A DNA stretch of 5,918 nt from Anaeroplasmataceae bacterium (GCA_016294165.1 JAEDCM010000051.1:1-5918), one strand, 5' to 3'. Shown: positions 1 to 5,840, counted from the first letter of the stretch. The notes: generated by a model not told the origin, from the letters alone. Program-made: numbers and translations.

Positions 1-33
1 AGCTCTCATTTAAATAATATTCTTTTTTGTGTC

Positions 34-56
34 TATGAACTATTGACTAGTTCATA
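34..56. repeat. Perfect inverted repeat (9-bp arms, 5-nt loop) downstream of the Sel1-repeat gene
   Basis: Arm 34-42 (TATGAACTA) is the exact reverse complement of arm 48-56 (TAGTTCATA), with loop 43-47. It lies 16 bp past the stop codon of the minus-strand Sel1 gene, where a terminator would be expected. Read on the minus strand, however, the stem is followed by GACACAAAAAAG, not a T run. On the plus strand the nearest T run (68-74) is about 11 nt beyond the stem. It is therefore a poor intrinsic terminator in either direction. It could be a transcript 3'-end stabiliser or an operator for something left of the window. Confidence 0.5.
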
Positions 57-72
57 AATCCTCGTTATTTTT

Positions 73-1500
73 TTATAGATGTAATTTAATACGATCCTCA
101 TGATGATCATTAAATTCATTTAAAACTTCTTTAGCTCTTGCGACATTTTTAGCTAGCTTTGGCCCACCTTTGGCAAGCATTTGAATTTGATGAACAATCA
201 TACTACGGTAAAGAATTTGTTCCTCAATTGTTAATACATGACTATCCTTAATCTTACTCTTGATTTTATCAGTGATTTCATTAGCGCGACCATAATCCTT
301 AGGGAACTTAGCTCCACCAACGAATAATAATTCAGCAACGTAATATCCACTTAATCTATCACCTAATTCATAACCTCTAGCAAAGCATTGATATGCAAGT
401 TTTTGACTTTCAGGATCTTTATTGTCATAATTAATCTTTCCAAGCTTATATTGATATAATGGATTGCTTGGGAATCTAGCTACAAGATTTGCATAAATCT
501 TAGCTGCTTTATTCTTTTCTTGCTTAACTCCAAATTTACCTTCTTCAAAGATGTCAGCCATTTTTAATTGATACATTTCATTTTCTGGATATCTATTGAT
601 TAAATCAAAGTACAACTCAACAGCACGTTTAGTATCAACCTCAACACTATATTCACCTTTTTCATAAGCTTCAGCCATTAGATATTTATAATATCCATCA
701 TTAACATCAAGTTTTGCTAATTTAGCCAAAATCTCCATAACCTTTTTATGGTCTTGTGGAACTCCATTTTTTCCATCAATATATAAATCAAGATATTTCT
801 TTTGGTATTTTTTGTTTTCAGGTTGTAATTCAGCTAGCTTAGTAATATACATAACATATTTTTCATCATCTTTTGGTACATCATACAAACCTTTTAGATA
901 AATGTTAGACATACTTTCAATTGCTTCAATTACTCCGCGTTTAGCAGCAACCTCATAATAGTGAACTGCTTTAGTTCTATCAAACATACGTCCGATACCA
1001 GTTGAATGTAGGTCTGCAGTTTTCATAATAGCTTCAATATCTCCAGCTTCTGCACATAATTCATAATATCTAACAGCAACAGCATTGTTTACCATACTGA
1101 TACCAACTTCTCTTTCATATTTATGAGCAATTTTCATAACAAATTTAATTGCTTCAGGTTTTTTAGTATCAATAAACTTTTTACAATATGCTAAAGCTTT
1201 ATCATGATTTTGTTCAATACCATATGCCCCTTTTTCATAAATATCAGCTAATGTGTAAGTTGCTTTTTCATAACCTTCATTAGATGCTTCTTCTAAAAGC
1301 TTAATCGCATTATTTAAATCCTTTTGGATATACTTTCCACTAATATGCTGTAATGCAATACAATATTTTGCTTCAGTACTTTTGTTTTCTGCAGCAGCCT
1401 TCCATAATTTGATTGCCTCTACAGGATTTCCTTCTTTATATTTTTTGATTGCTTCACCACATAATTTTTGTCCATATGATTGTTGTTCTACTTGTGACAT
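73..1500 (-). CDS. Sel1/TPR-like repeat protein, cytoplasmic, 475 aa
   Basis: This is an alpha-helical solenoid protein of the Sel1-like (SLR/TPR) class. Such proteins usually act as scaffolds for protein-protein contacts; the specific partner is unknown. At least eight copies of a helix-turn-helix unit with the pattern Y-x-x-G-x-[YF]-x-V-x-[QK]-[DE]-x-x-K-A can be seen, starting near residues 51, 87, 164, 200, 239, 278, 317 and 391, with a degenerate one near 441. Units between 200 and 344 are spaced at 39 residues, slightly longer than the 36 of the simplest Sel1 repeats. There is no signal peptide, lipobox or membrane segment, so it should be cytoplasmic. The start at 1500 (MSQVEQQ) is chosen because AGGAGG at 1507-1512 sits 6 nt upstream. 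The in-frame ATG at 1515 would overlap that site and is rejected. The gene is intact and apparently monocistronic. The family call is confident; the biological role is not known. Confidence 0.85.
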   Translation of the reverse strand: MSQVEQQSYGQKLCGEAIKKYKEGNPVEAIKLWKAAAENKSTEAKYCIALQHISGKYIQKDLNNAIKLLEEASNEGYEKATYTLADIYEKGAYGIEQNHDKALAYCKKFIDTKKPEAIKFVMKIAHKYEREVGISMVNNAVAVRYYELCAEAGDIEAIMKTADLHSTGIGRMFDRTKAVHYYEVAAKRGVIEAIESMSNIYLKGLYDVPKDDEKYVMYITKLAELQPENKKYQKKYLDLYIDGKNGVPQDHKKVMEILAKLAKLDVNDGYYKYLMAEAYEKGEYSVEVDTKRAVELYFDLINRYPENEMYQLKMADIFEEGKFGVKQEKNKAAKIYANLVARFPSNPLYQYKLGKINYDNKDPESQKLAYQCFARGYELGDRLSGYYVAELLFVGGAKFPKDYGRANEITDKIKSKIKDSHVLTIEEQILYRSMIVHQIQMLAKGGPKLAKNVARAKEVLNEFNDHHEDRIKLHL

Positions 1501-1506
1501 ACAATC

Positions 1507-1512
1507 CCTCCT
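1507..1512 (-). promoter_or_regulatory. Ribosome binding site deciding the Sel1-gene start
   Basis: The minus strand reads AGGAGG, then GATTGT, then ATG at 1500-1498. A perfect Shine-Dalgarno with a 6-nt spacer fixes the start at 1500 and makes the in-frame ATG at 1515, whose codon touches the site's upstream edge, unusable. Confidence 0.85.
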
Positions 1513-1549
1513 CATCTTTATTCCTTTTCACACTTTCTAAAACATTTAC

Positions 1550-1555
1550 ATTATA
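1550..1555 (-). promoter_or_regulatory. Candidate proximal promoter (-10 box) of the Sel1-repeat gene
   Basis: The minus strand has a perfect TATAAT at 1555-1550, which would start a transcript near 1543 with a leader of about 42 nt. No good -35 box is found: at 16-18 bp spacing the sequence is only TTTTTG/TTTGGG. No TG extension precedes the box. It may need an activator, or be a chance match in AT-rich DNA. Confidence 0.4.
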
Positions 1556-1562
1556 ATAAATA

Positions 1563-1634
1563 CGATATATCCCCAAAAAGTATCATAAATTATAAAAACT
1601 TGTTTTTATATATCGAACCCTAAATTCGACATAT
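1563..1634 (-). repeat. Cluster of overlapping inverted repeats upstream of the Sel1-repeat gene
   Basis: Three inverted repeats share sequence. (a) Arms 1591-1599 (TATAAAAAC) and 1602-1610 (GTTTTTATA) are a perfect 9-bp pair with 2 nt between them. (b) Arms 1608-1617 and 1625-1634 (ATATATCGAA / TTCGACATAT) pair at 9 of 10 positions around a 7-nt loop. (c) Arms 1563-1570 (CGATATAT) and 1608-1615 (ATATATCG) pair perfectly and enclose hairpin (a). Pairs (b) and (c) use the same central arm, so in RNA from the distal promoter they would be mutually exclusive. As DNA they could equally be protein-binding sites around the proximal promoter. No known riboswitch class is recognised. Confidence 0.5.
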
Positions 1635-1642
1635 TTTTACAG

Positions 1643-1656
1643 TGTAAACGCTTATA
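1643..1656 (-). promoter_or_regulatory. Candidate cre (CcpA) catabolite-repression operator
   Basis: The minus strand reads TATAAGCGTTTACA, which matches the Bacillota cre consensus TGWAANCGNTNWCA at all defined positions except the second (A for G). It lies 9 nt past the -10 box at 1666-1671, so it would cover about +4 to +17 of the predicted transcript, a usual place for CcpA repression. Whether this organism encodes CcpA cannot be seen here. Confidence 0.5.
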
Positions 1657-1665
1657 TCTGATTCT

Positions 1666-1694
1666 ATTCTATCATTTTTTCATTTTATTTACAA
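1666..1694 (-). promoter_or_regulatory. Candidate distal promoter of the Sel1-repeat gene (extended -10)
   Basis: On the minus strand, TTGTAA (1694-1689) is followed by a 17-bp spacer and TAGAAT (1671-1666). The spacer ends in TGA, giving a TG-n extended -10. Matches to sigma-A consensus are 4/6 and 5/6. The predicted start near 1659 gives a leader of about 160 nt that carries the cre-like site and the inverted repeats. Confidence 0.5.
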
Positions 1695-1706
1695 TAAAAA
1701 AAAACT

Positions 1707-1726
1707 AAAAAATGATAAATTTATCA
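1707..1726 (-). terminator. Weak candidate terminator after the S51 peptidase gene
   Basis: A perfect 14-bp palindrome at 1713-1726 (TGATAAATTTATCA) can form a short AT-rich stem. On the minus strand it is followed by six T (1712-1707) and, two bases later, by another T run. It lies about 60 nt beyond the peptidase stop codon. The stem has little GC, so termination may be weak. A T-rich run also follows on the plus strand. The rest of the gap 1727-1786 is AT-rich and shows only a short hairpin (1762-1781) without a T run. Confidence 0.4.
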
Positions 1727-1786
1727 ATATTTTTTTGCTTTTATTTTAGCATTCTATATAATTCATATAAAAATGTATGAAAAATC

Positions 1787-2488
1787 CTATTTTAAAGCGA
1801 TTAATTTACCAAAATTATTATTAATTAGGGCATAATTTTTTTCATCACTAAAACTATATAGTACGTTTTGATAAATAAAATATGCATCATTAACTTTTTT
1901 ATCTTTGACAACGCTAAATCCATTTTCATCAAAGGCAACACAAACATTGTTATCAATTGCTAATCCGATATTATCTTTTTCAATTAAATCAAAGAAAATT
2001 TCCTTTCCACTTTCATTATAATGCGGACAACAATATCCTTTAATTATTCCTAGACCATCTTTTAACAAAAAATTGAAATTTCCATTACCAAGATTAAAGA
2101 CATTTTGATCGGATAAATATTTATCAAATAGACAAATAGCTCCTGCACTTATGCCAACATATATTTTATCTCTGATGACATTGACTAATTCATCCTTCAG
2201 ATTATTTTTATTGATAAAATCGATGATTAAGGATGTATTTCCACCACCAAAATAAATGATATCAGCCCAGCTACAACTTTCTTTAAAATCATCCTTAAAT
2301 ACCCTTATATTTGCTAAATCCTTAAAGGCATTAATAAAAGCATCAATATTATCCTTACTATCCTTACTTGCTAGTGCAAAATACATAATATTTGGCTTTT
2401 CTTTATTGGTTAAATTTACAATATATTTGTTTATATTTTTATTTTCATTTTCTCTAGTGTTTCCTCCACCTATCAAGCAAATTCTCAT
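1787..2488 (-). CDS. Peptidase S51 (dipeptidase E / YgaJ-like) family protein, 233 aa
   Basis: This belongs to the S51 serine peptidase family, which has a class I glutamine amidotransferase-like fold and includes alpha-aspartyl dipeptidase PepE, cyanophycinases and B. subtilis YgaJ. Visible landmarks, numbered from the chosen start, are: N-terminal strand MRICLIGGGNT (1-11); GGGNT (81-85), typical of the oxyanion region; nucleophile motif G-I-S-A-G with Ser114; and CPHYN with the likely catalytic His156. Asp122 or Asp127 could be the third residue, but this is uncertain. Length fits the family. There is no signal peptide, so it is cytoplasmic. An ATG at 2527 in the same frame is rejected because it lies inside the terminator stem of the preceding operon. 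ATG 2488 begins at the conserved first strand and has GGTGAT at 2492-2497 as a modest Shine-Dalgarno. The substrate (Asp-X dipeptides or otherwise) cannot be told from sequence. It probably forms its own transcription unit. Confidence 0.85.
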   Translation of the reverse strand: MRICLIGGGNTRENENKNINKYIVNLTNKEKPNIMYFALASKDSKDNIDAFINAFKDLANIRVFKDDFKESCSWADIIYFGGGNTSLIIDFINKNNLKDELVNVIRDKIYVGISAGAICLFDKYLSDQNVFNLGNGNFNFLLKDGLGIIKGYCCPHYNESGKEIFFDLIEKDNIGLAIDNNVCVAFDENGFSVVKDKKVNDAYFIYQNVLYSFSDEKNYALINNNFGKLIALK

Positions 2489-2503
2489 AAAATCACCATT
2501 CCT

Positions 2504-2512
2504 ATTATAACA
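2504..2512 (-). promoter_or_regulatory. Extended -10 promoter of the S51 peptidase gene
   Basis: The minus strand reads TGTTATAAT, a perfect TG-n extended -10 box. The -35 position (2527-2532) reads TTTAGG, a poor match and part of the upstream terminator stem. Initiation about 7 nt downstream would leave a leader of only about 9 nt, with the weak GGTGAT ribosome binding site at its very 5' end. Confidence 0.55.
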
Positions 2513-2514
2513 CG

Positions 2515-2545
2515 AAAAAAATTTCACCTAAATATAAAGGTGAAA
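2515..2545 (-). terminator. Rho-independent terminator of the proBA operon
   Basis: Arms 2538-2545 and 2522-2529 form a perfect 8-bp stem (TTTCACCT / AGGTGAAA) around an 8-nt loop. It is followed on the minus strand by seven T (2521-2515). It begins 5 nt after the proA stop codon. The plus strand also has six T after the stem (2547-2552), so it may work in both directions. Confidence 0.9.
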
Positions 2546-2550
2546 CTTTT

Positions 2551-3768
2551 TTATCTTATTTGTCCATTTCCATATATTTTATATTTATAAGTTGTCATTT
2601 CTTTTAATCCCATAGGTCCACGAGCATGAAGTTTTTGAGTAGAAATTCCTAATTCTGCCCCAAATCCAAAACATCCTCCATCCGTAAATCTTGTGGACGC
2701 ATTTAAGTATAAACATGCACTATCGATACTATTTAAGAATATTTCTGCTTTTTCATTATTATTTGTAATGATTGATTCACTGTGGGCAGTTGAGTATTTC
2801 TTTATATGATTGATAGCTTCAAAAACATCTGATACAACCTTAATTGATAGCATCAAATCATCATATTCATAATCAAAATGAACATCAGTATCACAATCAA
2901 TAATTTTTGATGTTTTTTCACATCCGTATAGTTTTACATTTGGCATATTTTTAGATATTAATGGTAAAAATTCAGCAGCTATTTTTTCATTTACTAGCAA
3001 TGTTTCAACCGCATTACATACCGCAGGATTTGATGTTTTCGCATTAACAAGCACCTTCATAGCCATTTTTAAATCCGCTTCATCGTCAATGTATATATGG
3101 CAAACACCGGCACCAGTTTCAATATATGGAACCTTGGCATTACTTACTACATGATTGATTAATCCTTTACCTCCACGAGGCACAACTAAATCAATCTTAC
3201 CACGCATTAGAATTAACTCATTAACTGCTTCTCGACTTGTATCCTCAATCAAAGTGATTGCATCTTTAGGAATATATTTAGACACCGCTTCCTTCATAAT
3301 CTTGACTAAAGCTCTATTGGTGTTGATTGCTTCCTTACCACCCTTTAAAATACAAGCATTTCCTGTTTTAATACATAATGTAGAAATATCCACACATACA
3401 TTTGGACGAGATTCAAAAATGGCCGCAATTACTCCAAAAGGAACACGAATTTTTTTAATAATTAAGCCATTTGGACGGCTAATTTCTTCGATTGTTTCAC
3501 CAATAATATCCCCAAGATTTTTGACACTTTTTACATCGCTAGCAATGCTTTTGATCTTATCCTCGCTCAATCTTAAACGATTAATCATTGATGTTGATAG
3601 ATTTGTAGCATTTAAAATATCCTTTTTATTCTCTTGTAAAATATACTCAATATTGTTTATTAGGGCCTCACTCATCTTTTCTAAGGCTAAATTACGTAAA
3701 TCATTACTAATAAGCTTAAGCTCATCTGAGGCCTTTTTAGCTAATTCTACTTGTTCTTCAAGTTTCAT
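2551..3768 (-). CDS. proA: Gamma-glutamyl phosphate reductase (glutamate-5-semialdehyde dehydrogenase), 405 aa
   Basis: ProA performs the NADPH-dependent reduction of gamma-glutamyl phosphate to glutamate-5-semialdehyde (EC 1.2.1.41), the second step of proline synthesis in the cytoplasm. The protein shows the full set of family landmarks: VPFGVIAAIFESRPNV (109-124); PRGGKGL (197-203) and ETGAG (217-221); catalytic Cys251 in NPAVCNAVETLLV; FDYEYDDLMLSIKVV (298-312); the GPR signature ending in YSTAHSESI (325-333); and GFGAELGISTQKLHARGPMGL (368-388). Its length is normal and no key residue is missing. It starts 2 nt after the proB stop. Its GGAGG (3776-3780, 7-nt spacer) is built into the last codons of proB, so translation is probably coupled. 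The operon terminator follows directly. Confidence 0.97.
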   Translation of the reverse strand: MKLEEQVELAKKASDELKLISNDLRNLALEKMSEALINNIEYILQENKKDILNATNLSTSMINRLRLSEDKIKSIASDVKSVKNLGDIIGETIEEISRPNGLIIKKIRVPFGVIAAIFESRPNVCVDISTLCIKTGNACILKGGKEAINTNRALVKIMKEAVSKYIPKDAITLIEDTSREAVNELILMRGKIDLVVPRGGKGLINHVVSNAKVPYIETGAGVCHIYIDDEADLKMAMKVLVNAKTSNPAVCNAVETLLVNEKIAAEFLPLISKNMPNVKLYGCEKTSKIIDCDTDVHFDYEYDDLMLSIKVVSDVFEAINHIKKYSTAHSESIITNNNEKAEIFLNSIDSACLYLNASTRFTDGGCFGFGAELGISTQKLHARGPMGLKEMTTYKYKIYGNGQIR

Positions 3769-3770
3769 TT

Positions 3771-4859
3771 CTATTCCTCCATTAGAACCATATAATTGGC
3801 ATGAATAACGACATTTTTAGCATCATATCCTAAAATCTCTTTGATTTCACTAGAATTATGCCCTTTGACCATTTTTATTTCTTCGCTTGAGAAATTACTA
3901 ATTCCTCTAGCAATCTCTAAATCATCACAAACAACCGAAATTACATCATTAGCTTTAAAGTTTGATTTTACATCAATAATTCCCTTAGCTAAAAGACTAG
4001 TACGTGATAAGATAGCATTTTTAGCTCCTTGATCAATATAGATAATTCCTTTAGGATGAGAATTAAAAGAAACCCACTTAAGTTTTGAATTTAATTTATT
4101 CTCACTTGCTTTAAACAAAGTACCCATTTCTTCTTCAAATACTTTATTTAGATTCTTTAAATTATTGTTATTCATAATTATCATATCAACACCTGACGAT
4201 GTGGCAATCTTCGCTGCTTTTATTTTAGTAGACATTCCACCAGTTCCAACTTGGGTTGTTGCACCGCCAGCCATATTAATAATTTCATCATCAATTTTTT
4301 CTACAACCTTTAATAATTTGGCATTAGAATATATTTTGGGATTTTTATCATATAATCCATCAATATCGGAAATAAGTACTAACAAATTAGCGTTAACCAT
4401 TGAAGCAATTAAAGCTGACAAGGTATCATTATCTCCTAGTTTAATCTCTTCAACTGCCAATGCATCATTTTCATTTATAATAGGAATTACATTATTTTCC
4501 AATAATGAAGTAATAGTATTTTCTAAATTTTTCATTCTTTTACGGTCATCAAAGTCATCATGATTTAATAGAATTTGCGCGCATTTTAAACCATACATAT
4601 CACAAATCAAATCGTAATCATGCATTAAAGAGGCTTGTCCAATAGCCGCACATGCTTGCTTCATTTTTACAGTTTTAGGCTTAATTCCTAGTTTTGAAGA
4701 TCCAACAGCTACAGCACCTGATGTTACAATGATTGGAGATACACCTTTATTCTTCAATAAATTTATCTCATTTACTAGCTCAATAATTTTTGCACGATTG
4801 ATTTTTCCTTCATCATTGATTAGCGACGAAGAACCAATTTTCACTACTAATGTTTTCAT
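3771..4859 (-). CDS. proB: Glutamate 5-kinase with C-terminal PUA domain, 362 aa
   Basis: ProB phosphorylates L-glutamate with ATP to gamma-glutamyl phosphate (EC 2.7.2.11), the first and usually proline-inhibited step of proline synthesis. The amino-acid kinase domain covers about residues 1-235: VVKIGSSSL with Lys7, VTSGAVAVG (45-53), the NENDALAVEEIKLGDNDTLSA stretch (129-149) with the acidic GDND catalytic region, LISDIDGLYDKNP (162-174), and GTGGMSTK with Lys212. A PUA domain follows (about 262-362), including TSLLAKGI, the ARGISN segment and VVIHANYMVL. Full length is close to the E. coli enzyme (367 aa). The start is supported by the conserved N-terminus. The ribosome binding site GGAG (4870-4873) has a rather long 10-nt spacer. 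It is the first gene of the proBA operon; proC is not in the window. Confidence 0.97.
   Translation of the reverse strand: MKTLVVKIGSSSLINDEGKINRAKIIELVNEINLLKNKGVSPIIVTSGAVAVGSSKLGIKPKTVKMKQACAAIGQASLMHDYDLICDMYGLKCAQILLNHDDFDDRKRMKNLENTITSLLENNVIPIINENDALAVEEIKLGDNDTLSALIASMVNANLLVLISDIDGLYDKNPKIYSNAKLLKVVEKIDDEIINMAGGATTQVGTGGMSTKIKAAKIATSSGVDMIIMNNNNLKNLNKVFEEEMGTLFKASENKLNSKLKWVSFNSHPKGIIYIDQGAKNAILSRTSLLAKGIIDVKSNFKANDVISVVCDDLEIARGISNFSSEEIKMVKGHNSSEIKEILGYDAKNVVIHANYMVLMEE
3776..3780 (-). promoter_or_regulatory. proA ribosome binding site inside the proB 3' end
   Basis: The minus strand reads ATG GAG GAA TAG AA ATG. The Met-Glu-Glu-stop codons of proB supply GGAGG, 7 nt before the proA start. 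This confirms the proA start and points to translational coupling and balanced expression of the two enzymes. Confidence 0.8.
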
Positions 4860-4883
4860 AGTACATCATCTCCATTTCTATTT

Positions 4884-4912
4884 AGTATACTAGATTTTTT
4901 TTACTTTATCAA
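4884..4912 (-). promoter_or_regulatory. Promoter of the proBA operon
   Basis: On the minus strand, TTGATA (4912-4907) is followed by a 17-bp spacer and TATACT (4889-4884). Each box matches the sigma-A consensus at 5 of 6 positions. The predicted start near 4877 leaves a leader of about 18 nt, too short for a T-box or riboswitch. Regulation would therefore be by a DNA-binding protein or by ProB feedback. Confidence 0.8.
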
Positions 4913-4919
4913 GATAAAG
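4904..4919. promoter_or_regulatory. Palindrome overlapping the proBA -35 box (candidate operator)
   Basis: CTTTATC (4904-4910) and GATAAAG (4913-4919) are perfect 7-bp inverted arms separated by AA. The whole -35 box (4907-4912) lies inside the palindrome, so a protein bound here would block proBA transcription. It ends 10 bp before the -35 element of the divergent nuclease gene. The motif is not recognised as belonging to a known regulator. It is short and AT-rich, so chance remains possible. Confidence 0.45.
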
Positions 4920-4928
4920 AGAATAATT

Positions 4929-4958
4929 AAGACAAAATTTCACGAATTATGCTAAAAT
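4929..4958 (+). promoter_or_regulatory. Candidate promoter of the nuclease lipoprotein gene
   Basis: AAGACA (4929-4934, 4/6 to consensus) is followed by an 18-bp spacer and TAAAAT (4953-4958, 5/6). TGC directly precedes the -10, making it an extended -10 box. Transcription would start near 4965, leaving a short leader that contains the AGGAGG at 4967-4972. Confidence 0.55.
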
Positions 4959-4979
4959 ATAAAAAGAGGAGGATTGTTT

Positions 4980-5840
4980 ATGAAGAAAATATATGTCATA
5001 TTACTTACATTAGTTTTTTTATGTGGTTGTGAAATTACTTTAGGTTCAACAACCGATAATTCAAGCACCACTTATCATAGTACAACATCTTATACAACTA
5101 AAACCTCAATAAACAATACTACAAAACCTAAATTAGAATATTATAATTCGATTACCAACCAAACAGGGCAAGATTTAGTTGTTGCATTATATAATATTAT
5201 TAGCAATAATCGTGTATTAAGTTATAATGATTGTTGGGATGCTATTAGCTACACTGATGAGGATCCTAATAACTCAAACAATGTTTTATTAATCTACACT
5301 GGTCGTAGTCAAGCAAAAACTACTAAGGCTAGTGGAACTGATAGCAGTAAACAAAGCTATTGGAATCGTGAGCATGTTTGGCCTCAATCAGCCTTTTCAT
5401 CTGCTAGTAATGCGAAAACGGATTTGCATCATCTACGTGCAAGTGATGTCAGTGTTAATTCTACAAGAGGTAATAAGATGTTTGATGAATGTAGTGGATC
5501 ATATATTTTTGATTCAAACACTTGTGATAATTTAGATTCTAATTTAAACACTTATTGTCGAACTGATTCAGTGGCTTTTGAACCTCGCGATGAGGTAAAA
5601 GGGGATATCGCTAGAATGCTATTTTATATGGCTGTTAGATATTATAATGTTTTAGAGTTAGTTAATAATCCTGTAGCTGCAAATGGTGAAATGGGATGCT
5701 TAGACACCTTATTAAAATGGCATAATAGTGATCCTGTTGATGCATATGAGGAAAGACGCAACGAAAGAATTTATGAAATTCAAGGGAATCGTAATCCTTT
5801 CATTGACAATCCTAGTTACGTAAACTTAATTTGGAAATAA
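4980..5840 (+). CDS. Endonuclease I (EndA/Bsn-like) family nuclease, predicted surface lipoprotein, 286 aa
   Basis: This is a His-Me finger nuclease of the Endonuclease I family (E. coli EndA, Vibrio Vvn, B. subtilis Bsn), which cleaves DNA and often RNA non-specifically with a divalent metal. The N-terminus MKKIYVILLTLVFLCGC is a lipoprotein signal peptide with lipobox L14-C15-G16-C17, so Cys17 should be lipidated and the enzyme held outside the membrane. Residues 20-48 form a linker with 18 Ser/Thr out of 29. The catalytic domain runs from about 62 to the end: WNREHVWPQS with Glu131 and His132, DLHHLRASDVSVNSTRGN (148-165) with a metal-binding Asn probably at 160, then EPRDEVKGDIARMLFYM (201-217) and QGNRNPFIDNPSY (268-280). 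Five further cysteines (85, 171, 182, 193, 240) could form disulfides. The start is ATG 4980, with AGGAGG at 4967-4972 and a 7-nt spacer; the in-frame TTG at 4974 is rejected. It is divergent from proBA. Likely roles are scavenging of external nucleic acids or degrading extracellular DNA traps, which is inference. Confidence 0.9.
   Translation: MKKIYVILLTLVFLCGCEITLGSTTDNSSTTYHSTTSYTTKTSINNTTKPKLEYYNSITNQTGQDLVVALYNIISNNRVLSYNDCWDAISYTDEDPNNSNNVLLIYTGRSQAKTTKASGTDSSKQSYWNREHVWPQSAFSSASNAKTDLHHLRASDVSVNSTRGNKMFDECSGSYIFDSNTCDNLDSNLNTYCRTDSVAFEPRDEVKGDIARMLFYMAVRYYNVLELVNNPVAANGEMGCLDTLLKWHNSDPVDAYEERRNERIYEIQGNRNPFIDNPSYVNLIWK

Noticed and set aside
1762..1781. Hairpin TTCATA...TATGAA downstream of the S51 gene as its terminator
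   Set aside because: The stem is 6 bp plus a mismatch and no T run follows on the minus strand. The palindrome with T run at 1707-1726 is a better candidate.
2256..2510. Plus-strand open frame antisense to the S51 peptidase gene, looking like a small membrane protein
   Set aside because: It is the reverse of a convincing peptidase gene. Its hydrophobicity follows from reverse-reading Lys/Asn/Asp-rich codons.
2489..2527. N-terminal extension of 13 residues on the S51 protein (ATG at 2527)
   Set aside because: The codons run through the proBA terminator stem, its T run and the extended -10. The family N-terminus begins at the ATG at 2488.
3155..3808. Long plus-strand open frame antisense to proA
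   Set aside because: It lies opposite proA, whose protein carries every family motif. The translation is a low-complexity Ile/Leu/Ser mirror of the real gene and has no recognisable domain.
4165..4563. Plus-strand open frames antisense to proB (also 3841-4032)
   Set aside because: Their hydrophobic composition comes from the reverse strand of proB. No conserved motif is visible.
4860..4883. T-box or riboswitch controlling proBA
   Set aside because: The leader predicted from the clear promoter is only about 18 nt, with no room for such an element.
4974..4979. TTG start two codons upstream of the nuclease ATG
   Set aside because: It lies 1 nt after AGGAGG, far too close for initiation. ATG 4980 has a 7-nt spacer and begins a standard signal peptide.
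5332..5535. Small plus-strand open frame within the nuclease gene
   Set aside because: It is out of frame inside the catalytic core of the nuclease (EHVWP to RGN region) and has no independent start signal.
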